From JBCCEV01 sp039030125 (lineage in GTDB: Bacteria > Pseudomonadota > Gammaproteobacteria > Ga0077536), in contig JBCCEV010000108.1 in NCBI GenBank assembly GCA_039030125.1, positions 1 to 15,482 of the forward strand: DNA of 15,482 nt. The letters are read 5' to 3'. Positions 7,432-15,174 of the stretch are shown here, piece by piece; the stretch's first letter is position 1; each line of letters begins with the position of its first letter. The position numbers and the translations under genes were made by a program. The notes below the pieces were generated by a model. It worked only from the letters and a program-made list of their open reading frames with translations. It was not told the DNA's origin and made no database searches.

Positions 7432-8025
7432 TCATTGTCCGCGAACCGCGCGTCGTGCCGCTTCCCATGACCACAGGACCTCATGCTCCTTTAGGCGTAT
7501 TGATTCGGCAAACGTGTAGGGCGTTAGAGGCAGCGCTTTAGCATGGTAATCGGTAGCGAGCGCGGCTAGCCGCTCAAGCATCTTGGCGGTCGCTGAAGGC
7601 ATGCTTGAGAAATATAGAGAGGCAATATAGCGATGCTCAAGCAAAGTATTGACGAAATGGCCGGCAATATCTGGTGCGGATTTTCTCTTTATACCGACGA
7701 CCGCACGCCAGGCTTGGTCTAAATTCCTCGCATATTCATCAAGCGCGGTCTGCGCTGCAAGCGGTTTGCCGCTGTCGGCCATCGCGATAACCTCCGCGAG
7801 CTTTTCCCGGCAAATCGCGTAGGCGACCCCATAGCGAATATATGGATCCGCCGCGGCGTCGAGGCGGGCTTGTTCCTCACTACGATCAAGGTCGTAGTCG
7901 CCCTGATCGGGGGTGCGCCCTGGGTCGACCAAGACATCGGGGTCCGTGAACGCACTGAGCGTTCCATGGCCGCTCAGCGCTGGGTCGCAGAGCACTAGAA
8001 GGATGCTAGCCAACAGAAGTCTCAT
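7432..8025 (-). CDS. Exported all-helical protein of unknown function
   Basis: A 197-residue protein with a short signal peptide (RLLLASILLVLCDPALS, probable cleavage before GHG). The mature sequence is mostly helical and charged: a low-complexity acidic stretch (about 30-55), then YIRYGVAYAICREKLAEVIAMADSGK and TALDEYARNLDQAWRAVVG, resembling the stacked-helix arrangement of DUF5667-like proteins (repeated LAE...G...A..EY...L..A). That family link is weak. The signal-peptide region has one Cys and the mature part one more, in YAICREK. It lies upstream of the RND exporter in the same orientation, 142 bp away; possible cotranscription suggests a periplasmic accessory, but this is inference. 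The coding frame is supported by the signal peptide at the ATG at 8025. Confidence 0.7.
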   Translation of the reverse strand: MRLLLASILLVLCDPALSGHGTLSAFTDPDVLVDPGRTPDQGDYDLDRSEEQARLDAAADPYIRYGVAYAICREKLAEVIAMADSGKPLAAQTALDEYARNLDQAWRAVVGIKRKSAPDIAGHFVNTLLEHRYIASLYFSSMPSATAKMLERLAALATDYHAKALPLTPYTFAESIRLKEHEVLWSWEAARRAVRGQ

Positions 8026-8379
8026 TGGTCACAGCAATCAGGCAAAATGATTAAACCCATAGGTTATCCGTCTGTTGGTGCATGCCGCGACCCTGCGGCA
8101 CAAACAGCAAAAAACGTCCATCGGCTGACAAGCTTGAAGCCGCTCAGCGCTTTTCTAGCCCGCGCTCTGATGATCCGCATCGCCAGGCGGTTGAGCCTCA
8201 CGCCTAAAATGGCGCGGCGGCCGTTGGCGCTTCCCACCTGTGGGGAGCCACAGGTCGCAAGAGCGGGTTTCGCCCCGTTCGCGTTTGAAAAAAAGGCGAT
8301 TTTGGGGGGCGTAAGAGCGGCAATACAGATGCGGCCAAGCACCACTCCCCCGAACTGAGATCGATCGCGATAACCGCGA
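8026..8379. other. 354-bp intergenic region without recognisable gene
   Basis: It lies between the start of the helical exported-protein gene and the stop of the beta-barrel gene, both on the minus strand, so it holds the promoter of the former and the terminator of the latter. Short ORFs on both strands lack initiation signals and family resemblance. Three perfect hairpins are visible: TGCCGC/GCGGCA (8083-8100), ACCTGTGG/CCACAGGT (8236-8255) and TCGCG/CGCGA (8365-8379), the last one base from the beta-barrel stop codon. None is followed by a T-run on the minus strand. Confidence 0.6.
8236..8255. other. Perfect 8-bp stem with GGAG tetraloop
   Basis: ACCTGTGG (8236-8243) pairs perfectly with CCACAGGT (8248-8255), leaving GGAG in the loop on the plus strand and CTCC on the minus strand. 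It lies about 125 nt downstream of the beta-barrel operon. It may be a protein-binding palindrome or an RNA hairpin; a GGA in a loop recalls CsrA/RsmE sites, but only if a plus-strand transcript exists here. Confidence 0.3.
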
Positions 8380-10560
8380 CTACCGCAAACCTTCGATGCT
8401 CCAGAGCGTTTCGCGCGGCTGCGTAAACGAAGGCGCGTGTTGAACCTCCATGCGCACCTGCCCATCGAGGCGGCGTGGGATCCCGAATCTCACCGTGCCG
8501 GCTGGCGTTTTCCATTCAATGATCCGAATGAGCCGTTGTGAGTTCACCGCATTGACAAAGTTGTCGTCAAATTCGCCTTCTTCGAGTGTCCGCGTCGGGG
8601 AGCCGAATCGACGGATTAACTGTTGGCGAACCCGTTCAAAGGTTTGCGCGATACTGTCGCGGTTGCCGATATCGTCAAAGTCGATGATCAAAACAACGCG
8701 GCTAAGGGACTCATTGACCACGCTCGTGGCCAAACGCTGGCGCTGGAAGATCTCGTCGAGCACCGGGTATTCATAGACTTGGTAGCCGGCGATAAGCGTT
8801 CCGGTGCCGGCGCCAGCGCGCTGCAAAGCTCGCTCAAGGTCCTGAGTGCCGCTTCCCAGCGCGAGGTTAAGAACATCGATTGCTCCAGTGCTCAACCCTG
8901 TTGAGGGTGTCTGTGGCGCTTGCGCAAGGGCGGCAGGGGGCTTGTCAAAACTCCAAGTCCAATACAACGACACGCGCCAAGCATTGGTGTCCTGCCCGGG
9001 TATCGGGTCGCGATTGAAAAAATTACCTTCAAGACCGAACACGTGATCATCGTTGGTGAATCGGTAGTCCGCATTGAACTGATGCGTTTCGATATCGGGC
9101 CCGCTGACCGTGATCTTTCGATTCTGGAGGCGGGCGCCATAGTTCAAGCGCAAGCTGTGTTTGTCGCGCCGCGCATTGACGGCAAGTGTGGGGAAAAAGT
9201 CGGTGCTGAAATTGCCCCCACGACGCAGTGTCCTGAGCGTTGCGCCCGGGGTTACGGTGCCGGAGAAGCCGGCAAAACTAAATCCATGATCGGCGTCGAA
9301 CGAGAGCTGCCGGGTAAACAGATCGCTCGCCATGATCACCTGTTCATCCCGGTTTTGAATGAACAGCGCCGTGCGCGAAGTCCACTCGCCGGGCAGCGGC
9401 GCGGAGATGCTCCAATCAAAGGTTTTGGTGTGACGACTAACGGTTTTGAGTTCGTCATTGAGGATTTGCACGAAAGCATCCGCGCGCGTCGAGATACCAC
9501 TTGCCAACCCCTGCAAAATAGGCCCGCTTAAATTTGCGCCGAAGGTCCGGGTCCGGGTTTTGTTGGTCGTCTCGAAAGCGTCTTCGAATAACTGTGCCCG
9601 CCCTCTAAGCCGCAGGCCTGTGTCAAAACGCCACCCCGAATGTGCTTCGACGCTGCGCCGGTCAAAGGACACGATCGCGCCGGTGGGACGGAAGTCCTGA
9701 CCGTAGTACTCAAAGCGAAAACGGTAATCCAATGGCAGATCGTTGCTGCGGCCACTCAGTTGAGCAAAATAGCCCCCATCGTGGCGATCCTGTCCTGACG
9801 CCGCGCCCGTGCGACCGTCATGGTCGCCGTCAAAATGAGCGATTTCGCTCTCCAGCAGAAACTGCTGGCCGGCCCATCCGAAAGTCTTCTCTCCAGCAAC
9901 GCTAAATACAATTTGCGAGCGATCAAGGGTTCCCAGGCGATTGGAGTTGTCGCGGTAGTTGTGCGCGAGATTGAAATTTAAGGTGCCAAATGTTTCGTCT
10001 TGTATGAGAAACGATGCGCCGGTTGTGAAGTTGTCTTGAAGGGTCAAATCTCGCCAATTCGACTCTAGGGCGCCAGCCGTTACGATCACTGAATACTGGC
10101 GAGAGGCATTGCCGCTGAACGGTTGCAATTCGAGCTGTGCACCTTTGAGCGAACGTTGCAGCGTGAGATAGCTGTAATAGCCAAAAAAATCGCCGACTTC
10201 GGCTCGGTAAGGCAAGCCTTCGCCATTCTCTCTGGTGAGGTTTAGTCGCTCCGGAACAAAGCCATTATCGTTGGTGCGATAGCGATCGCTGATATTGGCG
10301 ACGCCCGAGACCTCGGCCCGCCACCGATCATAGGGTGAGGCGCGGCGGTCGAGGTATACGTTGAATTCGTCGAAGTAAAAATCACCGGTAAACGGATAAG
10401 GCCCTGATGCGGTGTCGCCGGACGCGTCGTATTGCGAGTAGCGCAGCGTATTCGCGCCGTAAATGCGCGACTCATCGTAAACGTCGTTCGCAGTCAGATG
10501 CGTGGAGAATAGAGCCGCGGCGGTGAGTGCAGCAGCGAATAATGCGGTTCGTGCTGTCAT
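8380..10560 (-). CDS. Outer-membrane beta-barrel protein with soluble C-terminal domain, third gene of envelope operon
   Basis: A 726-residue exported protein (signal peptide 1 to about 24, cleavage near HLTA/NDV). Residues about 30-538 have the alternating polar/aromatic strands, Asn/Asp-rich loops and Arg/Tyr girdles of an outer-membrane barrel; examples are YGANTLRYSQYD, FRFEYYGQDF and SLRLNYGARL. The last strand WRVSLYWTWSF ends in Phe538, like a terminal beta signal. A Pro/Ala/Gln linker (539-556) then leads to a mixed alpha/beta domain (557-726) with GTLIAGYQVYEYPV, VVLIIDFDDIG and RIIEWKTPAGTVRFGI, unusual after the final strand. There is no cysteine. The start overlaps the preceding gene by ATGA, so translation is coupled. 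I do not recognise the family; porin, receptor and secretion-channel roles are all possible. Confidence 0.85.
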   Translation of the reverse strand: MTARTALFAAALTAAALFSTHLTANDVYDESRIYGANTLRYSQYDASGDTASGPYPFTGDFYFDEFNVYLDRRASPYDRWRAEVSGVANISDRYRTNDNGFVPERLNLTRENGEGLPYRAEVGDFFGYYSYLTLQRSLKGAQLELQPFSGNASRQYSVIVTAGALESNWRDLTLQDNFTTGASFLIQDETFGTLNFNLAHNYRDNSNRLGTLDRSQIVFSVAGEKTFGWAGQQFLLESEIAHFDGDHDGRTGAASGQDRHDGGYFAQLSGRSNDLPLDYRFRFEYYGQDFRPTGAIVSFDRRSVEAHSGWRFDTGLRLRGRAQLFEDAFETTNKTRTRTFGANLSGPILQGLASGISTRADAFVQILNDELKTVSRHTKTFDWSISAPLPGEWTSRTALFIQNRDEQVIMASDLFTRQLSFDADHGFSFAGFSGTVTPGATLRTLRRGGNFSTDFFPTLAVNARRDKHSLRLNYGARLQNRKITVSGPDIETHQFNADYRFTNDDHVFGLEGNFFNRDPIPGQDTNAWRVSLYWTWSFDKPPAALAQAPQTPSTGLSTGAIDVLNLALGSGTQDLERALQRAGAGTGTLIAGYQVYEYPVLDEIFQRQRLATSVVNESLSRVVLIIDFDDIGNRDSIAQTFERVRQQLIRRFGSPTRTLEEGEFDDNFVNAVNSQRLIRIIEWKTPAGTVRFGIPRRLDGQVRMEVQHAPSFTQPRETLWSIEGLR

Positions 10561-11096
10561 TGGATTCTCGGCGGCGCCGCGTTACGGATCTCCAAGATGA
10601 ACTCACTCGTGCCGGGGCGCCGGACGAAACCATCGGTGGGACTGTTGAACTCGAGCTGAGTCGTGACTGTGGCCGAAACCACGGTGACCATCTCACCGCG
10701 CTCGCCGCCGCTTCCCGGGATTTCATATTGTTGGAGTGTCTGGATCCCTTGTATCGACTGCAAACGCAAGCGCGCGTCGCGAGGGACCTGGCTATCAACA
10801 GCATCGGTCAAACGACTGGCGTCGAAGAATTGTTCGGACAAGGTTTGTTCCATCTCGGCGGTGTTCCACTTGCCGAGCAAGCCGCGCACGAGTGGCTCGA
10901 CTTCTTGGCGGGTTAACGGCGCACCATCCTCAACGGGGGTCGCGCCCTCGGGAATATTCGCAGCCGGTGAGGCTTGCGGCGTGGCGATCGGTGTGAACTG
11001 CCGAAATTGGCGGGCATCGAGCGAAGAGACCGCAACGGTTAGCCCCACCATGAAAATCGCGACTAGGAATCGATGCAACTTAGTTTCTCTGAACAT
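10557..11096 (-). CDS. Small exported protein, second gene of envelope operon
   Basis: A 179-residue protein with an N-terminal signal (FLVAIFMVGLTVAVSSLDA, likely cleaved before RQF). A Pro/Ala/Thr-rich linker (about 34-60) leads to a compact domain (61-170): helices LTRQEVEPLVRGLLGKW and TAEMEQTLSEQFFDASRLTDAV, then strands MVTVVSATVTTQLEF and TSEFILEIR. This helix-then-sheet order resembles NTF2-like or small periplasmic adaptor folds, but I cannot name a family. It has no cysteine, unlike its upstream neighbour. The start is 3 nt past the stop of the 926-residue gene, with no evident Shine-Dalgarno, and its TGA overlaps the beta-barrel ATG. Coupling on both sides suggests a fixed stoichiometric relation, such as a chaperone or linker between the large exported protein and the barrel; that role is inference. 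Confidence 0.8.
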   Translation of the reverse strand: MFRETKLHRFLVAIFMVGLTVAVSSLDARQFRQFTPIATPQASPAANIPEGATPVEDGAPLTRQEVEPLVRGLLGKWNTAEMEQTLSEQFFDASRLTDAVDSQVPRDARLRLQSIQGIQTLQQYEIPGSGGERGEMVTVVSATVTTQLEFNSPTDGFVRRPGTSEFILEIRNAAPPRIQ

Positions 11097-11099
11097 TGG

Positions 11100-13880
11100 C
11101 TAGAGATCCGGACATGCGGAGACGGGGATGGAAGCCACATCGTTGACCGTCCCGTGACCACAGGCTGGCGGGTTCGGGTCGACCGTGAACACCCCATTAC
11201 AGTTGTTCGCATCGCCATGATAATGATTGGCTAGGCACGCATCTGGAGCAGCGAGGGTAAGTCGGCTGATCGGGATATTGTTAACGACTTGAATGGTCGG
11301 CTCCGACGCGCCGCTCGTGCTCGGCGAGGTTCCTGACGCTGTCGATGTAGAGGTCGCACCGGAGGTTGGACCAATACCGATCTGCGTGCTGTCCTCCGCG
11401 GTTGGGTCGCGCGGGTCGTAGCTGTTGTTGCCGGTAAGGATCCGAACATCGCGGATGACCACTGTCGCGCACTGCCGTTCGCAGCGCACGAGGTCGATAA
11501 CCCGCGCTGTCAGCCGTTTCCAGGCCACATCGTGCTGAAACTCTAAATCTTGAACTTTCGCCTTGGCGGCGACGAGCTTGGTTTGTGCTTCATCTCGTCT
11601 GGCGATTGCTGCATCACGCCCCTGATTAAACTCGCTTTGCTCGTAGCGAACCATCCCGGAGCTCGTGGTCTGGGAGCCGCTTTCGAACGATGGCGTTGAG
11701 ACAATGTAGTCGGTGGGGTTTCCATTCGCATCGTATTCTCGCGTCGCCAGTTCAAACGCATTAACTTCAGCCGCTCGCACATTAAAGTATAAGTCTGCCT
11801 TACGAAGTTCTTCATAGGCTTGCGTTAGCTCGCCTTGAACGCGTGAGATTGTGTCGATCGTGCGGTTATAGTCTTCGACAATCGCTTGGCAGGGTGTGCA
11901 ATTTGTGCTGATTTTGTTCGGCACCTTAGGAAGCTTAGGTGGCTCGAAAACCGCGCCTTCAATGATGGTGCCGTAAGAGGTCCGGTCCGTGGCGTCTTCA
12001 GGGTTTGTCAGCGTGACACCGGCGCCGATCCCAATAACCGTATCGTCGACGTTAGTACACCAACGACGAATACAGTCTCGAAGCGTTTGGCCCAGAGTGT
12101 TTAATTCTTCGGTGATGCGACTCAAACTGCCAAGTGCTTGACGATAGCCAGTTTCTTGTTTTTTGGCCTCCATTGAGGCGAGCGACGCATCGGATTGGTC
12201 GCCGTTTTCGAGGACGTGAGATTTTTCCCACGCCAAGTAATCGTTGACGATCTCAACGGCGCGGTTATGTCTGGCGACGGCATTGTTGTAGTTGTTTTCG
12301 GCCACTTTGCACCGGTTGCAGGCGCCGCTTGCCGGGCGTTCGAGCTTGAAAGGATCCCACCGCGAGCCGCCGCACTCGCGTGCTCTGCAGACGCTGAGAT
12401 CACGCTTTTTGCCTTCGACGGCTTGGTTTTGCGCACTATATTGCGCCAGCAGTTGGTTCCATCTGCGGTAAGTGGCGTTCCCCAAGGTGGTTCCCAAGCG
12501 CACCTCGGAATTCTTTGTCACCTGGGCAATGCTGTTCATCTGCGAAATGATCGGGTTGAGCTTGGCGATCTCGGCATTAACGGCGTTCGCCGCTTCTTGG
12601 CATTCCTCGCAGAACGTCGAGACATCGCTGACCAGATCTCTGACCGGATAGCGCAGTTGTTCGTCGCCGAGCTGGCACTCCGTTTGTTCGCAGTCGTAGA
12701 ATTCCTGAAAGGCCTTATCGTGTTGTTTTTCAGCCGCAGCCAGTTCTTGTGAAAGCTGATTCCAACGCGTGAGGTTGGCATCACGCTCAGGCGTTTTGAA
12801 CTTCTCAGCTTCGATCTTGGTTCGCAACGTGTTCATTTCTGTTGCGATCCGATTGATTTCTCCGACGTAACCTTGGACGGCCTCAAGTTTTGGCCAACAG
12901 GCCTCGCAGCGGGGTTGTAGTACCTCGCGTTCAATGAGCCCGGTTTCAGGCAAGGTGATGGGATCCTCGCTCGGTGGATCTTCGATAATTGTGGTGGTGC
13001 CGCCGCAATTGCAGTCGGCCTTCATCTTTACTTGCGGGCGTCCCACCCGGTAGCGGATTTTGGGACGATTTGGCTGGCGGTCGTCTAACACGATGTTGGC
13101 CGTGCCGCCGCCAAGGATTGTGAAACCGCGCATGGTGATTGAGCGGCCGCCGCCAGAGACCAGCTTGCAATCGCATTTGCCGGTGATGATGAAAAGGTAG
13201 GCGCCTTTTTTCTTATTCCAGATGACTTTGAGATTTAGCGTGCATGGTCCACTGGTTCGCGAGTAATCGAAACTTTCCGGTTGCGTCTTCGCCCACGCCG
13301 CTTTGATACGACTTTCAACCTCGGCGCGCGTTTTCTCGTAGATCACTTTACCCGTGCTCATAACCAACTTCTCGGCGAGCGCCGGGGCGTTGGGGATGGC
13401 CGAGGTCATCAAGTCGAACCAAACGTTGCCCGCGCCGCGTAATAGCCGCGCGTTCTTAGCGTCGAAGGTGATTGCCCAGGCTTGGTTGATGGCTGCCAGA
13501 TCGCAAATACCCTGACGGCCACCGCTAGTCCTGCCGCGCGCGGCCACGCCTTCGTGAATTTGGTTGAGGATCAGCCCCATCCCTTCACTGATGTCGCCAC
13601 CGCCAGTGGTTTGCTCGCGAAGCCAATCCAGGCTTTTGCCTTTGATAAGGTCTTTCAGCCGATTCATGCCGGTGTCTTCGGCGGAGTTGCCCTCCGCGAA
13701 ATCCTGCATGACATCAACCCCGAATTTACCGAGCTCCCCGCTACCGGAAATAAAATCATCGAGCTGATCGGCACACGCGACGCTACCCCAAACAAGGAGT
13801 AAGAGCGCTACAGTCAGAGTAGTGGGCCAGCGCGATCTAAAGCCCCAGATCGCCGTTGGCAGCAAAGAATTCCGGATCAT
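11100..13880 (-). CDS. Large exported protein with four Cys-clasped helical-hairpin repeats, first gene of envelope operon
   Basis: A 926-residue protein that I do not recognise. The signal segment (TLTVALLLLVWGSVACA, about 21-37) allows cleavage after ACA or lipidation at Cys36 (GSVAC). Residues 38-300 form a mixed domain with Cys at 126, 213, 236, 238, 290 and 292 and strands such as YLFIITGKCDCKL. Four modules follow, each CX2C, a helix, a turn, a helix, then CX4C (CX3C in the last): 325-402, 424-503, 521-608 and 661-804. Modules 1 and 2 share an RWNQL after the turn, showing duplication; module 4 has a long insert around 697-755. A Ser/Thr/Gly linker (838-860) leads to a C-terminal module with Cys 882, 894, 907, 923 and HYHGD. 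After Cys36 there are 26 cysteines, an even number, as expected for disulfides in an oxidising compartment. It heads an operon with two cysteine-free envelope proteins. Confidence 0.9.
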   Translation of the reverse strand: MIRNSLLPTAIWGFRSRWPTTLTVALLLLVWGSVACADQLDDFISGSGELGKFGVDVMQDFAEGNSAEDTGMNRLKDLIKGKSLDWLREQTTGGGDISEGMGLILNQIHEGVAARGRTSGGRQGICDLAAINQAWAITFDAKNARLLRGAGNVWFDLMTSAIPNAPALAEKLVMSTGKVIYEKTRAEVESRIKAAWAKTQPESFDYSRTSGPCTLNLKVIWNKKKGAYLFIITGKCDCKLVSGGGRSITMRGFTILGGGTANIVLDDRQPNRPKIRYRVGRPQVKMKADCNCGGTTTIIEDPPSEDPITLPETGLIEREVLQPRCEACWPKLEAVQGYVGEINRIATEMNTLRTKIEAEKFKTPERDANLTRWNQLSQELAAAEKQHDKAFQEFYDCEQTECQLGDEQLRYPVRDLVSDVSTFCEECQEAANAVNAEIAKLNPIISQMNSIAQVTKNSEVRLGTTLGNATYRRWNQLLAQYSAQNQAVEGKKRDLSVCRARECGGSRWDPFKLERPASGACNRCKVAENNYNNAVARHNRAVEIVNDYLAWEKSHVLENGDQSDASLASMEAKKQETGYRQALGSLSRITEELNTLGQTLRDCIRRWCTNVDDTVIGIGAGVTLTNPEDATDRTSYGTIIEGAVFEPPKLPKVPNKISTNCTPCQAIVEDYNRTIDTISRVQGELTQAYEELRKADLYFNVRAAEVNAFELATREYDANGNPTDYIVSTPSFESGSQTTSSGMVRYEQSEFNQGRDAAIARRDEAQTKLVAAKAKVQDLEFQHDVAWKRLTARVIDLVRCERQCATVVIRDVRILTGNNSYDPRDPTAEDSTQIGIGPTSGATSTSTASGTSPSTSGASEPTIQVVNNIPISRLTLAAPDACLANHYHGDANNCNGVFTVDPNPPACGHGTVNDVASIPVSACPDL

Positions 13881-14183
13881 TTGTGTATTGTTCTTAGAGA
13901 CGTGAATGGGAGCATAAAACTGATCTAAAAACTACCGATTCCCACCACTTTGCCATGCATTTAGGAAGCTCCGCTCGCTACCGATGTGCGAGTATCGGTG
14001 CTAGCCGCCGTGAGCGACAAAAATATGTTGGCTTTCGAAGTGAGGCCTTGGTGTGTTCTAGTGATTGCCAGCCGTGGGCAGCTCTTGGGCGAACGATAAA
14101 ACCGAGTTCCAATGGAATTCGCAAGTTGCGGTATTTTTTATTGAGTTCTTCGTGAAAGGAACGAGGTTTTGGAACAGGCGACG
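13881..14183. promoter_or_regulatory. Divergent intergenic region between envelope operon and nitrilase
   Basis: About 300 bases separating two divergent starts, so both promoters should lie here. Visible are a nested hairpin at 13972-14016, an imperfect palindrome GAGTTCC-AAT-GGAATTC at 14104-14120, and GCAA-G-TTGC right after it. An AT-rich stretch TATTTTTTATTG lies at 14131-14142 just ahead of the nitrilase ribosome-binding site. No confident -35/-10 pair was found, and no ORF here looks real. Confidence 0.45.
13972..14016. promoter_or_regulatory. Nested hairpin in divergent region
   Basis: ACCGAT (13980-13985) and ATCGGT (13994-13999) form a perfect inner stem with an 8-base loop. GCT (13977-13979) pairs with AGC (14003-14005) across a 3-base bulge, and CGCTC (13972-13976) with GAGCG (14012-14016) outside. 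It could be an operator or an RNA leader structure of the nitrilase transcript. Confidence 0.25.
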
Positions 14184-15143
14184 ATGGGCGAGAACTCCGA
14201 GCAACTTGTGGTCGGTGTCGCGCAGATTGCACCAGTATGGTTCGATCGGGCAGCGACCCTTGAGAAGGTCTTGGCGAGCGTCGATCAAGCCATCTCCTGC
14301 GGATGTGCGATTGTCGCATTTGGTGAAGCGCTGGTCCCGGGGTATCCAAGGTGGTTGGAGCGCACCAATGGCGCGGCGTTTAATTCTCCAATTCAAAAAA
14401 CCATGCATGCTGAGTATCAGCGCCAGGCGGTCCAGATTGAGCGCGGTGATTTAGAACCGCTGTGCGCTCGGGCCCGCGCAGGGGAAATCTCGATCGTGGT
14501 CGGGATTGTTGAATGCCCGCCCGATCGCGGCCACAGCCTCTATGCCTCAGCGGTGTACATCGATCGCAGTGGATCGATCTGTGGGGTGCATCGCAAACTG
14601 GTCCCCACCTACGATGAGCGCCTGGCTTGGGCGCCAGGGGATGGCTACGGATTGCGAACCCATCGCCTGGGTGCATTTACGTTGGGCGCTCTCAATTGCT
14701 GGGAAAACTGGATGCCATTGGCGCGTAGTGCGCTTTATGCCCAAGGCGAGGATTTACATTTCGCGCTTTGGCCAGGATCGTTGCATAACACTGAAGACAT
14801 TACCCGTTACCTCGCGCTTGAATCGCGGTCCTATGTGATCTCGGTCAGTGGCCTGACTCGCGCCAGCGATATTCCATCGCAAACACTGCATCGGGAGTTA
14901 TTTGTGACGAATGAAAATGAAGTATTTTCCAACGGTGGTTCGTGCATTTGCGCGCCCGACGGTAGTTGGGTGCTGGAGCCGCGCGCAGGGGTTGAAGAGC
15001 TATTCGTCGCCACGATTGACCACGCCCGGGTGCGCGAAGAGCGGCAGAATTTCGACCCAGCCGGACATTATGCGCGTCCTGATGTGATGTCCCTTAATGT
15101 CAATCGTGAGCGTCAGCGATCGGTTGATTTCACCGACGACTAG
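14184..15143 (+). CDS. Nitrilase (carbon-nitrogen hydrolase family)
   Basis: A 319-residue enzyme predicted to convert a nitrile to a carboxylic acid and ammonia. The catalytic triad is complete: Glu48 in FGEALVPGYP, Lys138 in HRKLVPTYDERLAW and Cys172 in NCWENWMPLAR. The CWEN-x-MPL context and the C-terminal DPAGHYARPDV (291-301) are characteristic of true nitrilases rather than amidases or N-carbamoylases. Nitrilases usually assemble into spirals. The ATG at 14184 is used, but an in-frame TTG at 14169 has a better-placed AAGGA (14156-14160) and would add five residues (324 in total). The gene is monocistronic as far as visible: divergent from the envelope operon and convergent with the repeat gene, 31 bp from its stop. 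It fits the detoxification theme of the left half, without direct linkage. Confidence 0.93.
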   Translation: MGENSEQLVVGVAQIAPVWFDRAATLEKVLASVDQAISCGCAIVAFGEALVPGYPRWLERTNGAAFNSPIQKTMHAEYQRQAVQIERGDLEPLCARARAGEISIVVGIVECPPDRGHSLYASAVYIDRSGSICGVHRKLVPTYDERLAWAPGDGYGLRTHRLGAFTLGALNCWENWMPLARSALYAQGEDLHFALWPGSLHNTEDITRYLALESRSYVISVSGLTRASDIPSQTLHRELFVTNENEVFSNGGSCICAPDGSWVLEPRAGVEELFVATIDHARVREERQNFDPAGHYARPDVMSLNVNRERQRSVDFTDD

Positions 15144-15174
15144 TCGGCACCGCTTTTTCTTAGGCCGCTTGGTG

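Noticed and set aside
7968..8152. Repeated 13-mer GCCGCTCAGCGCT at about 7969 and 8139
   Set aside because: A repeat of this length is expected about once by chance in a window of this size, and the flanks do not match.
8047..8465. Short ORFs on both strands in the gene-free region 8026-8379
   Set aside because: No ribosome-binding site, no domain, Arg/Ala/Pro-rich composition typical of random GC-rich sequence; one runs into the beta-barrel gene.
12195..12752. 185-residue plus-strand ORF opposite the 926-residue gene
   Set aside because: Antisense of the helical-hairpin modules, which have a clear repeated Cys pattern in the minus frame.
11100..13880. Polymorphic toxin or adhesin identity for the 926-residue protein
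   Set aside because: No toxin domain, RHS/filamentous haemagglutinin repeats or immunity gene; the Cys-clasped helical pattern fits neither.
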